A stretch of 58,940 nucleotides of DNA from NCBI GenBank assembly GCA_021805275.1, contig JAJZFQ010000058.1, forward strand, positions 1 to 58,940. Direction: 5' to 3'. Source of the stretch: Pseudomonadota bacterium (GTDB lineage Bacteria > Pseudomonadota > Gammaproteobacteria > Steroidobacterales > Steroidobacteraceae). Positions 44,180 to 54,244 of this stretch are shown one piece after another. The translations under genes and the position numbers were made by a program. A model generated the notes under the pieces. That model was not told the DNA's origin. It searched no databases and was given only the letters and a program-made list of their open reading frames with translations. Numbering within the stretch: position 1 is the first letter of the stretch; each line of letters opens with the position of its first letter.

Positions 44180-46054
44180 ATGATGAAACGCTCGACTCTC
44201 GGCTGGGGCTCGGTGGGCGCGCTCGCGCTGCTGCTCATCGGACTGACCATCATCTTCAACTACACGCTGGCGGGCTGGCAAGTCGACCTGACGCAGCACC
44301 ATCTGTACACGCTCTCGCGCGGCACGCGACGCATCCTCAAAGGCATTCCCGAGCCGATCGACCTGTACTTCTTCTACTCGCGCAAGACCGCCGAGCGGGT
44401 CCCGCAGCTGCGCGCCTACGGCGATCACGTCGAGAACTTCCTGCGCGAGGTCTCCTCGAAGGCCGACGGCAAGATCCGCCTGCACATCATCGACCCGCGG
44501 CCATTCTCCGTCGAGGAGGACCGGGCCGCCGCGCTCGGGGTGAGCGGTACGCCGATGAATGATGCCGGCAGCAAGTTCTACTTCGGACTCGCCGGAACCA
44601 ACTCCACCAACGGCCACCAGACCATTGCGTTCTTCAATCCGCAGAAACAGCGCTTCCTCGAATACGACATCGCGAAGCTCATCTACCGCCTGGCGCACCC
44701 GAGCAAGCCGCGCGTCGAGTGGTACTCGGGCCTGCCGATGAGCGGCGGATTCAACCCGCAGAGCGGCCAGATGCGCCAGCCCTGGCTGGCCTACCGCCAG
44801 GCCGCGCAGCTCTATGATCTGCACGCGCTGGCGCCGAACGCGGCGGTCATTCCAAGCGGCACCCGCGTACTCGTGCTGGTCGATCCGCGCAACCTCTCGG
44901 CCGCCACCCGCTTCGCCATCGACCAGTACGCGCTCGCCGGCGGACACATCATCGCCTTCGTCGATCCACTCGCCGAGACGGCCGCCACGCCCGGGGCGAG
45001 CCCGCCGCCGGGCGGCACCGGCATGGCGCAACTGCTTGCCTCCTGGGGCGTGCGCTACGACCCCGGTCAGGTCATCGCCGACCGCTCCCTCGCGCTGAAC
45101 GTGGCCGGACCCGGCGGAGCGGCGAGCCTCGACCCGCTCATCGTCGGCCTCGGGCAGGCGCAGATGTCGCAGCACGACGTGATCACGGCCGGCCTCTCGA
45201 GCATCAACCTCGACACCGCCGGTTCGCTCAGCGCCATCGCCGGCGCCGGCACGAGCTTCAGGCCGCTGCTCTGGAGCAGCCCCGAGGCCGAGCCGGTCGC
45301 AGCCCCGCTCGCGGCAAGCCTGCCGGACGCCTCGAGTCTGCTCAACAGCTTCAAGCCGACCGGTCAGCGCTATGTGTTCGGCGCACGCGTCGCGGGCAAG
45401 GTCAGGAGCGCCTTCCCGGACGGACCGCCCGCTGGCGTGAAGCTGCCGGCCGGCGCGACGGTGTTGAACAGCGCCACCGAACCGCTCAACTTGCTGGTGT
45501 TCGCCGACTCGGACATGCTCGCCGACTTCCTCTGGGTGCGTCGCCTCGACCTGTTCGGCCAGCCGATCGAGCAGGCCTGGGCCGGCAACGGCAATCTGCT
45601 GCTGAACGCGCTCGACAATCTCGCCGGCAGCAACGATCTGATCAGCGTGCGCGCCAAGGCCGGCTTCACCCGCCCGTTCACGCGGGTCGAGGCGCTGCGC
45701 CACGCCGCCGAGACGCGCTACCGCGCCGAGCAGCAGCGGCTGCAGAAGGAACTGCACCAGACCGAGCAGCAGCTGACGCTGCTGCAGACCCGCCGCAACA
45801 ACACCTCGACGCTGATCCTCACCCCGGCGCAGGAGCAGGAGCTGCAGCACTTCGAGGCTGAGCGCCTCACGATCAGGAAGCGCCTGCGCGCCGTGCAGGC
45901 CGGTCTGGCGCGCAGCATCGATGCGCTCGGCACCGAGCTGAAGATCATCAACATCATCGTCATGCCGGCGGTGTTCGCGCTGGCCGCGCTCGCCGGCGCC
46001 GCACTGCGCCGCCGCCGGCGCGGCGCGCCCTGGCGCCGCGGGGAGCAGCCATGA
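44180..46054 (+). CDS. GldG-like ABC transporter auxiliary protein
   Basis: A 624-residue protein with an N-terminal helix (LALLLIGLTIIFNYTLAGW), a large extracytoplasmic ABC_transp_aux-type domain (HHLYTLSRGTRRIL, then VLVDPRNLS and ALAGGHIIAFVDPLAE), a Gln/Leu/Glu-rich coiled coil (about 510-590), and a C-terminal helix followed by an Arg-rich tail. GldG partners GldA and GldF in Bacteroidetes, but homologues are widespread in non-gliding bacteria with unknown cargo. It overlaps the DUF4340 gene by four bases. Confidence 0.85.
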   Translation: MMKRSTLGWGSVGALALLLIGLTIIFNYTLAGWQVDLTQHHLYTLSRGTRRILKGIPEPIDLYFFYSRKTAERVPQLRAYGDHVENFLREVSSKADGKIRLHIIDPRPFSVEEDRAAALGVSGTPMNDAGSKFYFGLAGTNSTNGHQTIAFFNPQKQRFLEYDIAKLIYRLAHPSKPRVEWYSGLPMSGGFNPQSGQMRQPWLAYRQAAQLYDLHALAPNAAVIPSGTRVLVLVDPRNLSAATRFAIDQYALAGGHIIAFVDPLAETAATPGASPPPGGTGMAQLLASWGVRYDPGQVIADRSLALNVAGPGGAASLDPLIVGLGQAQMSQHDVITAGLSSINLDTAGSLSAIAGAGTSFRPLLWSSPEAEPVAAPLAASLPDASSLLNSFKPTGQRYVFGARVAGKVRSAFPDGPPAGVKLPAGATVLNSATEPLNLLVFADSDMLADFLWVRRLDLFGQPIEQAWAGNGNLLLNALDNLAGSNDLISVRAKAGFTRPFTRVEALRHAAETRYRAEQQRLQKELHQTEQQLTLLQTRRNNTSTLILTPAQEQELQHFEAERLTIRKRLRAVQAGLARSIDALGTELKIINIIVMPAVFALAALAGAALRRRRRGAPWRRGEQP

Positions 46055-47094
46055 GCCAACGTCAATTGACCATCCTGTTCGCCGTGAGCCTCGCGGTGCT
46101 CGGACTCGCGCTGTGGCTCGCGCACCGCGAACAGCACGGCAGTAGCTCGATCGCCGGGGCGACCGTGCTGCCGGGACTCGCCGCCAACCTCAACGCGATC
46201 ACCGAGGTACGCATCACCGGCGGTGGCGGCAAGCAGGTCACGCTGGTCAAGGGCCAGCGGCGCTGGCAGGTGCGCGAGCGCGGTTACCCGGCCGATTCGG
46301 GCAAACTGCGCAAGCTGCTCATCGATCTCGGCAATCTCAAGGCCGTGGCGCGCAAGACGCGGCTCGCGAGCAACTATCCGGTGCTCGGCGTGCAGCCGGT
46401 GAGCGCCCCCGGGGCAAGCGGCGAGCGGATCGAGCTGCGCAGCCCGAAGCACACCTGGTCGTTGATCGTCGGGCACTCGGCCGAGGGCAGCGGCTCGTAC
46501 GTGCGGCGCAGCGGCCACCGGCAGACCCTGCTCGCCTCCCCGCTGGTGATGGCCGAGGCCGAACCGGCCCAGTGGCTCGAGCCGATCATCGTCGACCTGC
46601 ACCGCGCCCAGGTGCGCCGCATCGAGGAGCGCCCGTGGGGCGGGCCGTCGTACCTCATCGAACGGGCCAAGCCGGGCGATGCAGATTTCCGGGTCATCGG
46701 CATCCCGCCGGGCCGCAAGCTCTCGAGCCCCGGGGCGGCCGACCCGGTGGCGAGCGCCTTGTCGAACCTCACGCTGAACGACGTGCAGCGCACGACGACG
46801 ACCCCGAAGGAGGCGCATCTGGCGCGCGCGGTGTTCACCACCTTCGATGGCCTCACCGTCATGGTGAGCGGCTATCAGCTCGCCAAGGGCGATCCGCACT
46901 ACATCGAGCTCACCGCGAGCTCGAGCAACCCGAAGTCCGCCGCCACGGCCGGGCGCATCAACGCACGCACGCAGGGCTGGCTGTACCGCATCCCGGGGTA
47001 CAGCTACCAGCAGATCTTCCAGAGCCTCGCCGGGCTGCTGCAGCCGCTGAGCGCCGCGCACCCGCACCCGGTACGGCACAAGCCGGCCGCCTGA
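46051..47094 (+). CDS. DUF4340 domain protein
   Basis: A 347-residue protein with one N-terminal helix (LTILFAVSLAVLGLALWLAH) and a periplasmic DUF4340 region, seen in TVLPGLAANLNAITEVRITG, VTLVKGQRRWQVRERGYPADSGKLRKLL and WLEPIIVDLHRAQVRRIE (in outline). DUF4340 genes commonly follow gldG-like genes, and the start overlaps the preceding stop (ATGA), so it probably belongs to the same exporter complex. Its function is unknown. It is convergent with lptG, with seven bases between. Confidence 0.85.
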   Translation: MSQRQLTILFAVSLAVLGLALWLAHREQHGSSSIAGATVLPGLAANLNAITEVRITGGGGKQVTLVKGQRRWQVRERGYPADSGKLRKLLIDLGNLKAVARKTRLASNYPVLGVQPVSAPGASGERIELRSPKHTWSLIVGHSAEGSGSYVRRSGHRQTLLASPLVMAEAEPAQWLEPIIVDLHRAQVRRIEERPWGGPSYLIERAKPGDADFRVIGIPPGRKLSSPGAADPVASALSNLTLNDVQRTTTTPKEAHLARAVFTTFDGLTVMVSGYQLAKGDPHYIELTASSSNPKSAATAGRINARTQGWLYRIPGYSYQQIFQSLAGLLQPLSAAHPHPVRHKPAA

Positions 47095-47101
47095 GCGGGA
47101 C

Positions 47102-48169
47102 TCACCGAGCGCTTGCGAGCAGCAGCAGCGTCACGGTGGCGAGCAGCGCCGTCGGCAGCCACGCCAGGATCACCGGGTCGAGGTGAAAGACGATGGTGCC
47201 GCTCTCGATGAGCCGCTGCAGCAGGAAAAAGCCGATGCCGATGGCCAGGCCCAGCATGGCGCGCGCGCCAGCCCCGGCCGAGCGCATCGAGCCGAGCACG
47301 AAGGGCACGGCAAGCAGCACCGCAAAGACGATGGCCACCGTGCGGGCGATGCGCGACCAGAATGCGAACACGTACTGGCTGGCGTCGATGGAGTTGGCGC
47401 GCAGATAGCCGATCAGCTGCCACAGCGAACGCAGGGTCATCTGCTCCGGGTCCTGCACGGCGAAGCCGAGGAAGCTCGCCGAGATGTTGGTCTGCAGCTG
47501 CTTGCGGCCGCTCGGCCGGACCGTGACGCGATCGCCGTCGAAGTGCGAGGCGGTGTAGTCATCGAGTAGCCAGCGATCGTGGCCGGCCACGGTGGCCCGG
47601 GTCGCCCGGCCGACGGCGATCAGCTGATGCGTTGGGGACAGCTCGAACACCTGCATCCCGCCGAATTGCCTGGAGCCCGACTGGCGCGAGACGTTCAGGA
47701 TGAGATTCCCGTCTCGCACCCACGCGCCGGTGCCGCCGCCGAAGCTGATGGTGTTGTACTGGCTGAAGGCGCGCGACTGGCTGGCCGCCTGCTGCAGCTG
47801 CGGGGCGACGAACTCCCCGACCACCGCCTCGGTGCCCGTGAGGATGAGCGCGGCGATCAGTGCCGTTCCCGCGAGCCGAGCGACCGAGACGCCCGTGGCG
47901 CGCAGCACGGTGATCTCGCTGCCGCGCGCCAGCGTGCCCAGCCCGAGCAGCGAGCCGATCAGCGTGGTCACCGGCAGCAGCTGGTAGGCCTGCTGCGGGA
48001 TGTTAAGCACGGTGAACCACAGCGCATCGACCAGGGTGTAATGCCCGATGCCGATGTCGCGCTGCTGGCTGATGAATGCGAACAGCCCACCCAGCACCAG
48101 GAACACGGCCAGCACCAGCAGCACCGAGCCGAGGATGGCACGCACGATGTAGCGGTCCAGAATGCTCAT
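47102..48169 (-). CDS. lptG: LPS export permease LptG
   Basis: A 355-residue inner-membrane permease of the LptB2FG lipopolysaccharide exporter. It has three N-terminal helices, a periplasmic beta-jellyroll domain (about 130-260) and three C-terminal helices. The start MSILDRYIVRAILGSVLLVLAVF and the GSEITVLRATGVSVARLAGTAL loop are typical. The ATG overlaps the lptF stop by four bases (ATGA). LptG works with LptF to lift LPS from the inner membrane toward LptC and LptA. Confidence 0.94.
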   Translation of the reverse strand: MSILDRYIVRAILGSVLLVLAVFLVLGGLFAFISQQRDIGIGHYTLVDALWFTVLNIPQQAYQLLPVTTLIGSLLGLGTLARGSEITVLRATGVSVARLAGTALIAALILTGTEAVVGEFVAPQLQQAASQSRAFSQYNTISFGGGTGAWVRDGNLILNVSRQSGSRQFGGMQVFELSPTHQLIAVGRATRATVAGHDRWLLDDYTASHFDGDRVTVRPSGRKQLQTNISASFLGFAVQDPEQMTLRSLWQLIGYLRANSIDASQYVFAFWSRIARTVAIVFAVLLAVPFVLGSMRSAGAGARAMLGLAIGIGFFLLQRLIESGTIVFHLDPVILAWLPTALLATVTLLLLASAR

Positions 48170-49257
48170 GCCCGCACCAGCCGGTAACGCGCACGCTGCG
48201 CCATCGCCGGACCGCGCAGCAGCGCGACTGCCAGTGCGATCATCGCCACGTGCACCCACCAGAGCCCGACGTACACCGGCAGCGTGCCGCGGCCGACCCA
48301 CTGCTCGGCGGCCGTCAGCAGGTTCACATAAACCACGTACACCACCAGGGCGAGCCAGACGCGTGCATAGCGGCCCTGGCGCGGGTTCAGCCGGGCGAGC
48401 GGCAGCGCGATGATGGCAAACACCAGGCACATCAGCGGCAACGCGATGCGCCACTGCAGCTTCGCCTGCGAGCGCGGGTCGGCAGAGGCGAGCAGCGCAC
48501 TGCTCGGCGCCGCATCGAGGTCCGTGACGACCTCGTTTGCCGGCGGCATCGGGATCGGCACGGTGTGCTCGGCGAAGCGCATGATGCGAAAGCGCGGGCT
48601 GCCCGGCACTCCCTCGAAGCGTTCCCCGTCATACAGCTCGATCGTCTGCATGTTGCCGTCCGGCGAGACGGTGTGGCGCGCGCGGTTGGCAAGGGCAACC
48701 TCCACCACCGGTCCGTGGGTGCGCTCGATGAACACGTTGCCGAGCGTGCCGTCCGGCTCCACCCGCTGGGCGTAAACGACCGCGCTGCCGCCGCCGAAGG
48801 CGCGAAACTGGCCCGGCTCGAGGGGCGCAAACTGGCCGGCGCGGATCGCCTGATCGCGCAGCGTCAGGGCCTGGTGGGTGGCCTGGGGTGCGAGCACCAG
48901 CGTCACCGCCGCGAGGCCCGCGGCGACCAGGAGCCCCAGACCGATGACCGGGCGGTAAAGGGTCATCGGGCGCACCCCGCAGGCGAGCGCCGCGGCCATC
49001 TCGCTGTCGTGATAGAGCCGCCCGAACGCCCAGATGATGCCGAGCAGCAGCGCCATGGGCGCCACGAGGCTCACGTACTGCAGCAGGCCGAGGTAGATCA
49101 GCCGCAGAATGACCCCCTGGGGAAATTGACTGGCCGCAGCCCGCTCGAGCACCGCCCCCACCTCGTAGGCGGTCAGGATGATCAGCAGCACCGCCATCAT
49201 CAGCAGCCACGCGGTGAGCACCTCGCGCAATACGTAGCGTCCGATTATTTTTCCCAC
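48166..49257 (-). CDS. lptF: LPS export permease LptF
   Basis: A 363-residue partner of LptG with the same six-helix plus jellyroll plan. It begins (V)GKIIGRYVLREVLTAWLLMMAVL and has the coupling loop YHDSEMAAALACGVRPMTLYRP. The GTG at 49257 was chosen because it precedes the conserved IIGRYVLREV helix; the next ATG would delete part of helix 1, and upstream in-frame ATGs add unrelated sequence. No strong ribosome-binding site is seen. The gene is divergent from pepA, as in many gammaproteobacteria. Confidence 0.92.
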   Translation of the reverse strand: MGKIIGRYVLREVLTAWLLMMAVLLIILTAYEVGAVLERAAASQFPQGVILRLIYLGLLQYVSLVAPMALLLGIIWAFGRLYHDSEMAAALACGVRPMTLYRPVIGLGLLVAAGLAAVTLVLAPQATHQALTLRDQAIRAGQFAPLEPGQFRAFGGGSAVVYAQRVEPDGTLGNVFIERTHGPVVEVALANRARHTVSPDGNMQTIELYDGERFEGVPGSPRFRIMRFAEHTVPIPMPPANEVVTDLDAAPSSALLASADPRSQAKLQWRIALPLMCLVFAIIALPLARLNPRQGRYARVWLALVVYVVYVNLLTAAEQWVGRGTLPVYVGLWWVHVAMIALAVALLRGPAMAQRARYRLVRA

Positions 49258-49272
49258 CCGAGGAGCCCGCCC

Positions 49273-49298
49273 GCCGGCATGCCGGCTTGAGTTAAACT
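49273..49298. promoter_or_regulatory. Divergent lptF/pepA promoter region with 14-bp palindrome
   Basis: GCCGGCATGCCGGC (49273-49286) is a perfect palindrome 16 bases upstream of the lptF GTG. It is followed by a GAGTTAAACTGCC segment, in which TAAACT (49293-49298) could be a plus-strand -10 and the complementary TTTAAC a minus-strand -10. The palindrome could be a regulator site or a leader hairpin for lptF. Confidence 0.4.
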
Positions 49299-49474
49299 GC
49301 CTGCTCGCCAGCGCGGCGCACCGCCGGCTGTCCGGGCGGAACGCCGGCCCGGCGCAATCCACGGCGCGCGGCAGGCAGCGGGAGTGAAGATAAAGCAGCG
49401 GGTTGCGCAGCTCAATGGCGCCTCGCTCAATCAGCAGGGTTCTGCGGCGGCAGCCGGGACACGGGAGAAGCGGA

Positions 49475-50968
49475 ATGCGATTTGAGACCTGGAGCAGCGG
49501 CATCGCCGCACTCGACGTGGATTGCCTGGTCGTCGGCGTTTTCGACGAAAGCGAACTCACCGCCGAGGCGCGGCGGGTCGATCAGGCCGCCGGCGGTCGG
49601 CTCGGCCAGCTGCTGGGGCGCGGGGACTTCCCGGGGCGCGCCGGGGAGACACTGCTCGTGGCGGACCTGCCGGGTCTCGCCGCCGGTCGCGTACTGCTCA
49701 GCGGACTCGGCCCGCGCAAAAGCTTCGGACGCCGACCGTGGCGCAAGGCCGTCTCGGCGGCGGTGGCGGCTCTGGGGCGCACCGGCGTCAAGAGCGCCGC
49801 GTTCGCGCTCGAGCGGCCGGACGCCGAGGCGCTCGATGATTACTATTACGGGCGCGCGCTGGCCGAGCTGACCCACGCGGCGCTGTACCGGGTCAACGAC
49901 CTCAAGAGCGGCAAGAAGCCCAAGCCCGCCGCCCTCTCCCGCGTACTGGCCGAAGCGGCCTCGCGCGGCGCCGCACGCGAGATCGCCCGAGGTCTCGCGC
50001 ACGGCGCAGCGGTCGCGGTCGCGGCAAACATGCAGCGCGACCTCGGCAATCTCCCGGGCAACCTCTGCACGCCGCGCTACCTCGCCGAGCATGCCCGCGG
50101 ACTGGCGCGGCGGCACCGCTCCCTCAGCGTGAAGGTGCTCGAAGAGACGGCGCTGCGCCGCGAGAAGATGGGCTGCCTGCTCGCCGTGGCGCAGGGCAGC
50201 GCCGAGCCGCCGCAGCTGATCGTGCTCGAGCACAAGGGCGGCAAACGCGGCGAGGCACCGGTGGTGCTGGTCGGCAAGGGCGTGACCTTCGACAGCGGCG
50301 GCATCTCGCTGAAGCCCGGCGCGGAAATGGACGAGATGAAGTACGACATGAGCGGCGCGGCCGCCGTGCTCGCCACCCTCTCCTTCGCCGCCGAGGTCAA
50401 ACTGCCGCTGAACGTCGTCGGGATCGTCGGGGCGGTGGAGAACATGCCGGATGGCAAGGCCGTCAAGCCCGGCGACATCGTCACCAGCGCCGCCGGGCTG
50501 ACCGTGGAGATCCTCAACACGGACGCCGAGGGACGGCTGGTGCTGTGCGATGCGCTGCACTATGCGCGCCGCTTCAAGCCGGCCGCGATCATCGATCTTG
50601 CCACCCTCACGGGCGCCTGCGTCATCGCCCTCGGGCACCATCACTCCGGCGCCTTCGGCAACGACGAGGCGCTGGTGCGCGAGCTCGTCGAGGCCGGCGT
50701 GCGCGCCGACGACCGCGCCTGGCCGCTGCCGCTCACCGAGGAGTACACCGAGCAGCTGAAGAGCAATTTCGCCGATTTCGCCAACATTGGCGGTCGCGAC
50801 GGCGGGGCGATCACGGCGGCTGCCTTCCTCGGCAAGTTCACCCAGGGCCTGCACTGGGCGCACCTGGACATCGCCGGCACCGCCTGGCAGAGCGGCGCGC
50901 ACAAGGGCGGTACCGGTCGTCCCACCCCGCTGCTCGCGGATTTCCTGCTGCGCCGCGCCAAGGCATAG
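49475..50968 (+). CDS. pepA: Leucyl aminopeptidase
   Basis: A 497-residue M17 leucyl aminopeptidase with two catalytic metal ions. The C-terminal catalytic domain has VGKGVTFDSGGISLKPG, MSGAAAVLATL, and the signature NTDAEGRLVLCDAL. GRDGGAITAAAFLGKF and the final HLDIAGTAW are also conserved. The N-terminal domain (1-170) is the usual macro-like domain, which in E. coli PepA also gives DNA binding. The start at 49475 is preceded by GGGAGAAG. It is followed by holC and valS in the classical order. Confidence 0.96.
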   Translation: MRFETWSSGIAALDVDCLVVGVFDESELTAEARRVDQAAGGRLGQLLGRGDFPGRAGETLLVADLPGLAAGRVLLSGLGPRKSFGRRPWRKAVSAAVAALGRTGVKSAAFALERPDAEALDDYYYGRALAELTHAALYRVNDLKSGKKPKPAALSRVLAEAASRGAAREIARGLAHGAAVAVAANMQRDLGNLPGNLCTPRYLAEHARGLARRHRSLSVKVLEETALRREKMGCLLAVAQGSAEPPQLIVLEHKGGKRGEAPVVLVGKGVTFDSGGISLKPGAEMDEMKYDMSGAAAVLATLSFAAEVKLPLNVVGIVGAVENMPDGKAVKPGDIVTSAAGLTVEILNTDAEGRLVLCDALHYARRFKPAAIIDLATLTGACVIALGHHHSGAFGNDEALVRELVEAGVRADDRAWPLPLTEEYTEQLKSNFADFANIGGRDGGAITAAAFLGKFTQGLHWAHLDIAGTAWQSGAHKGGTGRPTPLLADFLLRRAKA

Positions 50969-50977
50969 AGGGACGCG

Positions 50978-51412
50978 TTGCGGGCGGACTTCTACGTTCT
51001 TGCCGAGGCGGGGCCCGCGGCCCGGCTGAAGGTCGCCTGCCGGCTGGCCGAGAAGGCCTACCTCGCCGGCCAGCGCGTGCTGGTCTGGCACACCGACCGC
51101 GAGGAGCTCGAGCGCCTCGACGAGCTGCTATGGACCTTTGCCGACACCAGCTTTGTGCCACACGAGTGGCTCGCCGGTGACGGCGGGAAGGCCCCGGTGC
51201 TGCTCGGCGCCGGGCAGCCGCCCGCCGAGCCGCCGCAGGTGCTGATCAACCTCGCGCCATCGGACGGTCCACCGCCGCTCGCCGCGGCGGCCGAGCGGGT
51301 GATCGAGATCATCGACGCCGAGCCGGCCCACCGCGAGGCCGGCCGGGCACGCTTCCGGGCCTACCGGCAGCTCGGCTGCGAACCGACGACCCACACGCTG
51401 CGCTCCCCATAG
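50978..51412 (+). CDS. holC: DNA polymerase III chi subunit
   Basis: A 144-residue chi subunit of the clamp-loader complex, which contacts single-stranded-DNA-binding protein. The family features are DFYVLAE at the start, KAYLAGQRVLVWHTDREELERLDELLWTF and FVPHEWL (in outline), and VLINLAP. The start codon is TTG at 50978, with AGAGGG six bases before it, nine bases after the pepA stop. No better ATG or GTG preserves the family N-terminus. Confidence 0.9.
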   Translation: MRADFYVLAEAGPAARLKVACRLAEKAYLAGQRVLVWHTDREELERLDELLWTFADTSFVPHEWLAGDGGKAPVLLGAGQPPAEPPQVLINLAPSDGPPPLAAAAERVIEIIDAEPAHREAGRARFRAYRQLGCEPTTHTLRSP

Positions 51413-51417
51413 CCCTC

Positions 51418-51423
51418 TATAAT
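51418..51423 (+). promoter_or_regulatory. -10 box upstream of valS
   Basis: A consensus TATAAT overlaps the six bases after the holC stop codon, 37 bases before the valS ATG. The -35 region is weak. It suggests that valS has its own promoter besides read-through from pepA-holC. Confidence 0.5.
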
Positions 51424-51460
51424 TCGGCCCCGCCCGCTGTGCAACGAGCCCTCGAGGATC

Positions 51461-54244
51461 ATGGATAAAGTCTACGCGCCGCACGAGATCGAGCGGCGGA
51501 TCTACGCCCGCTGGGAATCCCATGGCTGGTTCGCCCCGGCCGGCCGCGGCACGCCGTTCTGCATCATGATTCCGCCGCCGAACGTGACCGGCACGCTGCA
51601 CATGGGGCACGCGTTCAACCACACGTTGATGGATACGCTGACGCGCTACCACCGCATGCGCGGCGATGACACGTTGTGGCAACCCGGCACAGATCACGCC
51701 GGCATCGCCACGCAGATGGTGGTCGAGCGGCAGCTCGAGGCCGAGGGACTGCACCGCGCCGATCTCGGCCGGGAGGCCTTCCTCGAGCGCGTCTGGCAGT
51801 GGAAGGGGCGTTCCGGCGGCACCATGGCCGCGCAGATGCGCCGGCTCGGGGACTCGGTCGACTGGTCGCGCGAGCGCTTCACCATGGACGAGGGGCTGTC
51901 CCAGGCGGTGCTCGAGGTGTTCGTCCGGCTGCACGAGGAAGGCCTGATCTACCGCGGCAAGCGCCTCGTCAACTGGGACCCGGTACTGCTCACGGCGCTG
52001 TCGGACCTCGAAGTCCAGAGCGCGGAGGAGGACGGCCACCTGTGGCACCTCCGCTATCCGCTCGCGGACGGCAGCGGCCACATCATTGTGGCCACGACGC
52101 GTCCCGAGACGCTCCTCGGCGATACCGCCGTCGCCGTCAATCCCGACGACGAGCGCTTCCGGCACCTGATCGGCAGGCAGGTACGGCTGCCGCTCACCGA
52201 GCGGCTTATCCCGATCATCGCCGACGCGTATGTCGATGCGTCGTTCGGTTCCGGGTGCGTGAAGATCACCCCGGCGCACGATTTCAACGACTACGAGATC
52301 GGGCAGCGCCACAACCTGCCGCAGATCAACATCTTCACCGCGCGCGCCGAGCTCAACGAGAACGTGCCGCCGCGCCTGCAGGGCCTGGAGCGCGGCGCGG
52401 CGCGGCGGCGGGTGCTCGAGGAGCTCGAAGCCGCAGGGCTCCTCGAGCGCACCGAGCCGCACAAGATGATGGTGCCGCGCGGGGATCGCAGCGGCGCGGC
52501 GCTCGAGCCGTATCTGACCGACCAGTGGTACGTGAAGATCGCCCCGCTCGCCGCGCCGGCAATCGCCGCGGTGGAGAGCGGCCGCACCCGCTTCATCCCG
52601 GAGACCTGGGCGAAGACCTACTTCGAGTGGATGCGCAACATCAAGGACTGGTGCATCAGCCGCCAGCTGTGGTGGGGACATCGCATTCCGGCGTGGTACG
52701 ACGAACAGGGCAACGTGTACGTCGGGCGCAGCGAGCAGGACGCGCGCGCGCGGCACGGCGTGGCGCCCGATGTCGCGCTGCGCCAGGACCCCGACGTGCT
52801 CGACACGTGGTTCTCCTCGGCGCTCTGGCCGTTCTCGACGCTGGGCTGGCCGCAGGCCACCGCGGAGCTCCAGCGCTACTACCCCACCACGGTGCTGATC
52901 ACCGGCTTCGACATCATCTTCTTCTGGGTGGCCCGGATGATGATGATGGGGCTGAAGTTCATGGGCGACGTGCCGTTCCGGGACGTCTACGTCCATGGAC
53001 TGATCCGCGACGAGTCCGGCGAGAAGATGTCCAAGTCCAAGGGCAACGTCATCGACCCGCTCGACATCGTCGACGGCATCGATCTGCCGGTGCTCATCGA
53101 GAAGCGTACCAGCGGGCTGATGCAGCCGCAGAAGCGCCCAGCCATCGAGAAGGCCACGCGCAAGCAGTTTCCGGACGGTATCGCCGCGCACGGTACCGAT
53201 GCGCTGCGCTTCACGTTCGCCGCGCTCGCCTCGCCGAGCCGTGACATTCGCTTCGACCTGGCGCGCGTGGCCGGCTACCGCAACTTCTGCAACAAGCTGT
53301 GGAACGCCGCGCGCTTCGTCACCATGGTCTGCGAGCAGGAGCCCATTGCCACCGGCCCGGCTGAGCTGTCGGTCGCGGACCGCTGGATCCGCTCGCGCTT
53401 CGGACGCGCGCTCGCGACCGTCGAGAAGGCGCTTGGCGAATACCGCTTCGATTACGCCGCCAACGCGCTCTACGAGTTCACCTGGTACGAGTACTGCGAC
53501 TGGTACCTGGAACTGACCAAGCCGGTGCTGCAATCCGAGACGGCCGACCCGGGCGCCCGGCGCGCGGCCCGGCGCACGCTGACCGAGATCCTCGAGGCTC
53601 TGCAGCGCGCGCTGCATCCGATCATGCCCTTCATCACCGAGGAGATCTGGCAGCGCGCAGCGCCGCTCGCCGGCTGCCCGGGGCCGACCGTGATGCAGGC
53701 CGCGTACCCGCGCAGCGAGACCTTCCCGCCCGATGCCAGCAGCGAGCGCGAGATCGGCTGGCTCCAGGCATTGGTACTCGCGGTGCGCCAGATCCGCGGC
53801 GAGATGAACATCAACCCCTCGCGGCGCATCCCGGTGCTGCTGCAGGGTGCGCTCGGGCAGGACCGGACCGACCTCAAGGTCCACCGCGCCTCCCTCGAGC
53901 GCCTCGCGGGTATCGAGTCGATCACGCTGCTCGAGAGCGGCGCGAGCGCGCCGCAGGCCGCCACGGCGCTGCTCGGATCACTCACCGTGCTCGTGCCGAT
54001 GGCCGGACTGATCGACGCGGCGGCCGAAGCCGAGCGCCTCGGCAAGTTGCTGACGCGCGCGCAGGCCGATCTCACCAAAGTGCGCGCGCGGCTCGCCAAC
54101 GAGAGTTTCGCAGCGAACGCGCCAGCGGCGGTGGTCGCGGCCGAGCGCGAGCGTGTCGCGGAGCTCGAGCGCACCGCTGAGGGCCTCACCGCGCAGCTCG
54201 AACGCGTGCGCTCGATGCTCGACGCTGCGCCTAGAACGGGGTAA
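51461..54244 (+). CDS. valS: Valyl-tRNA synthetase
   Basis: A 927-residue class I aminoacyl-tRNA synthetase. The HIGH motif is HMGH in [17 protein letters not shown], and the KMSKS motif is intact in [14 protein letters not shown]. An editing domain (about 190-350) contains [17 protein letters not shown], typical of ValS, IleS and LeuS. The C-terminal anticodon-binding domain ends in the ValS-specific coiled-coil arm (about 865-925). A start at 51461 gives [19 protein letters not shown]. Confidence 0.97.
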   Translation: MDKVYAPHEIERRIYARWESHGWFAPAGRGTPFCIMIPPPNVTGTLHMGHAFNHTLMDTLTRYHRMRGDDTLWQPGTDHAGIATQMVVERQLEAEGLHRADLGREAFLERVWQWKGRSGGTMAAQMRRLGDSVDWSRERFTMDEGLSQAVLEVFVRLHEEGLIYRGKRLVNWDPVLLTALSDLEVQSAEEDGHLWHLRYPLADGSGHIIVATTRPETLLGDTAVAVNPDDERFRHLIGRQVRLPLTERLIPIIADAYVDASFGSGCVKITPAHDFNDYEIGQRHNLPQINIFTARAELNENVPPRLQGLERGAARRRVLEELEAAGLLERTEPHKMMVPRGDRSGAALEPYLTDQWYVKIAPLAAPAIAAVESGRTRFIPETWAKTYFEWMRNIKDWCISRQLWWGHRIPAWYDEQGNVYVGRSEQDARARHGVAPDVALRQDPDVLDTWFSSALWPFSTLGWPQATAELQRYYPTTVLITGFDIIFFWVARMMMMGLKFMGDVPFRDVYVHGLIRDESGEKMSKSKGNVIDPLDIVDGIDLPVLIEKRTSGLMQPQKRPAIEKATRKQFPDGIAAHGTDALRFTFAALASPSRDIRFDLARVAGYRNFCNKLWNAARFVTMVCEQEPIATGPAELSVADRWIRSRFGRALATVEKALGEYRFDYAANALYEFTWYEYCDWYLELTKPVLQSETADPGARRAARRTLTEILEALQRALHPIMPFITEEIWQRAAPLAGCPGPTVMQAAYPRSETFPPDASSEREIGWLQALVLAVRQIRGEMNINPSRRIPVLLQGALGQDRTDLKVHRASLERLAGIESITLLESGASAPQAATALLGSLTVLVPMAGLIDAAAEAERLGKLLTRAQADLTKVRARLANESFAANAPAAVVAAERERVAELERTAEGLTAQLERVRSMLDAAPRTG

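Noticed and set aside
51128..53884. 918-codon open frame antisense to valS
   Set aside because: The valS frame carries all synthetase motifs; the antisense translation has no recognisable domain and is Arg/His/Val-rich like other shadows.
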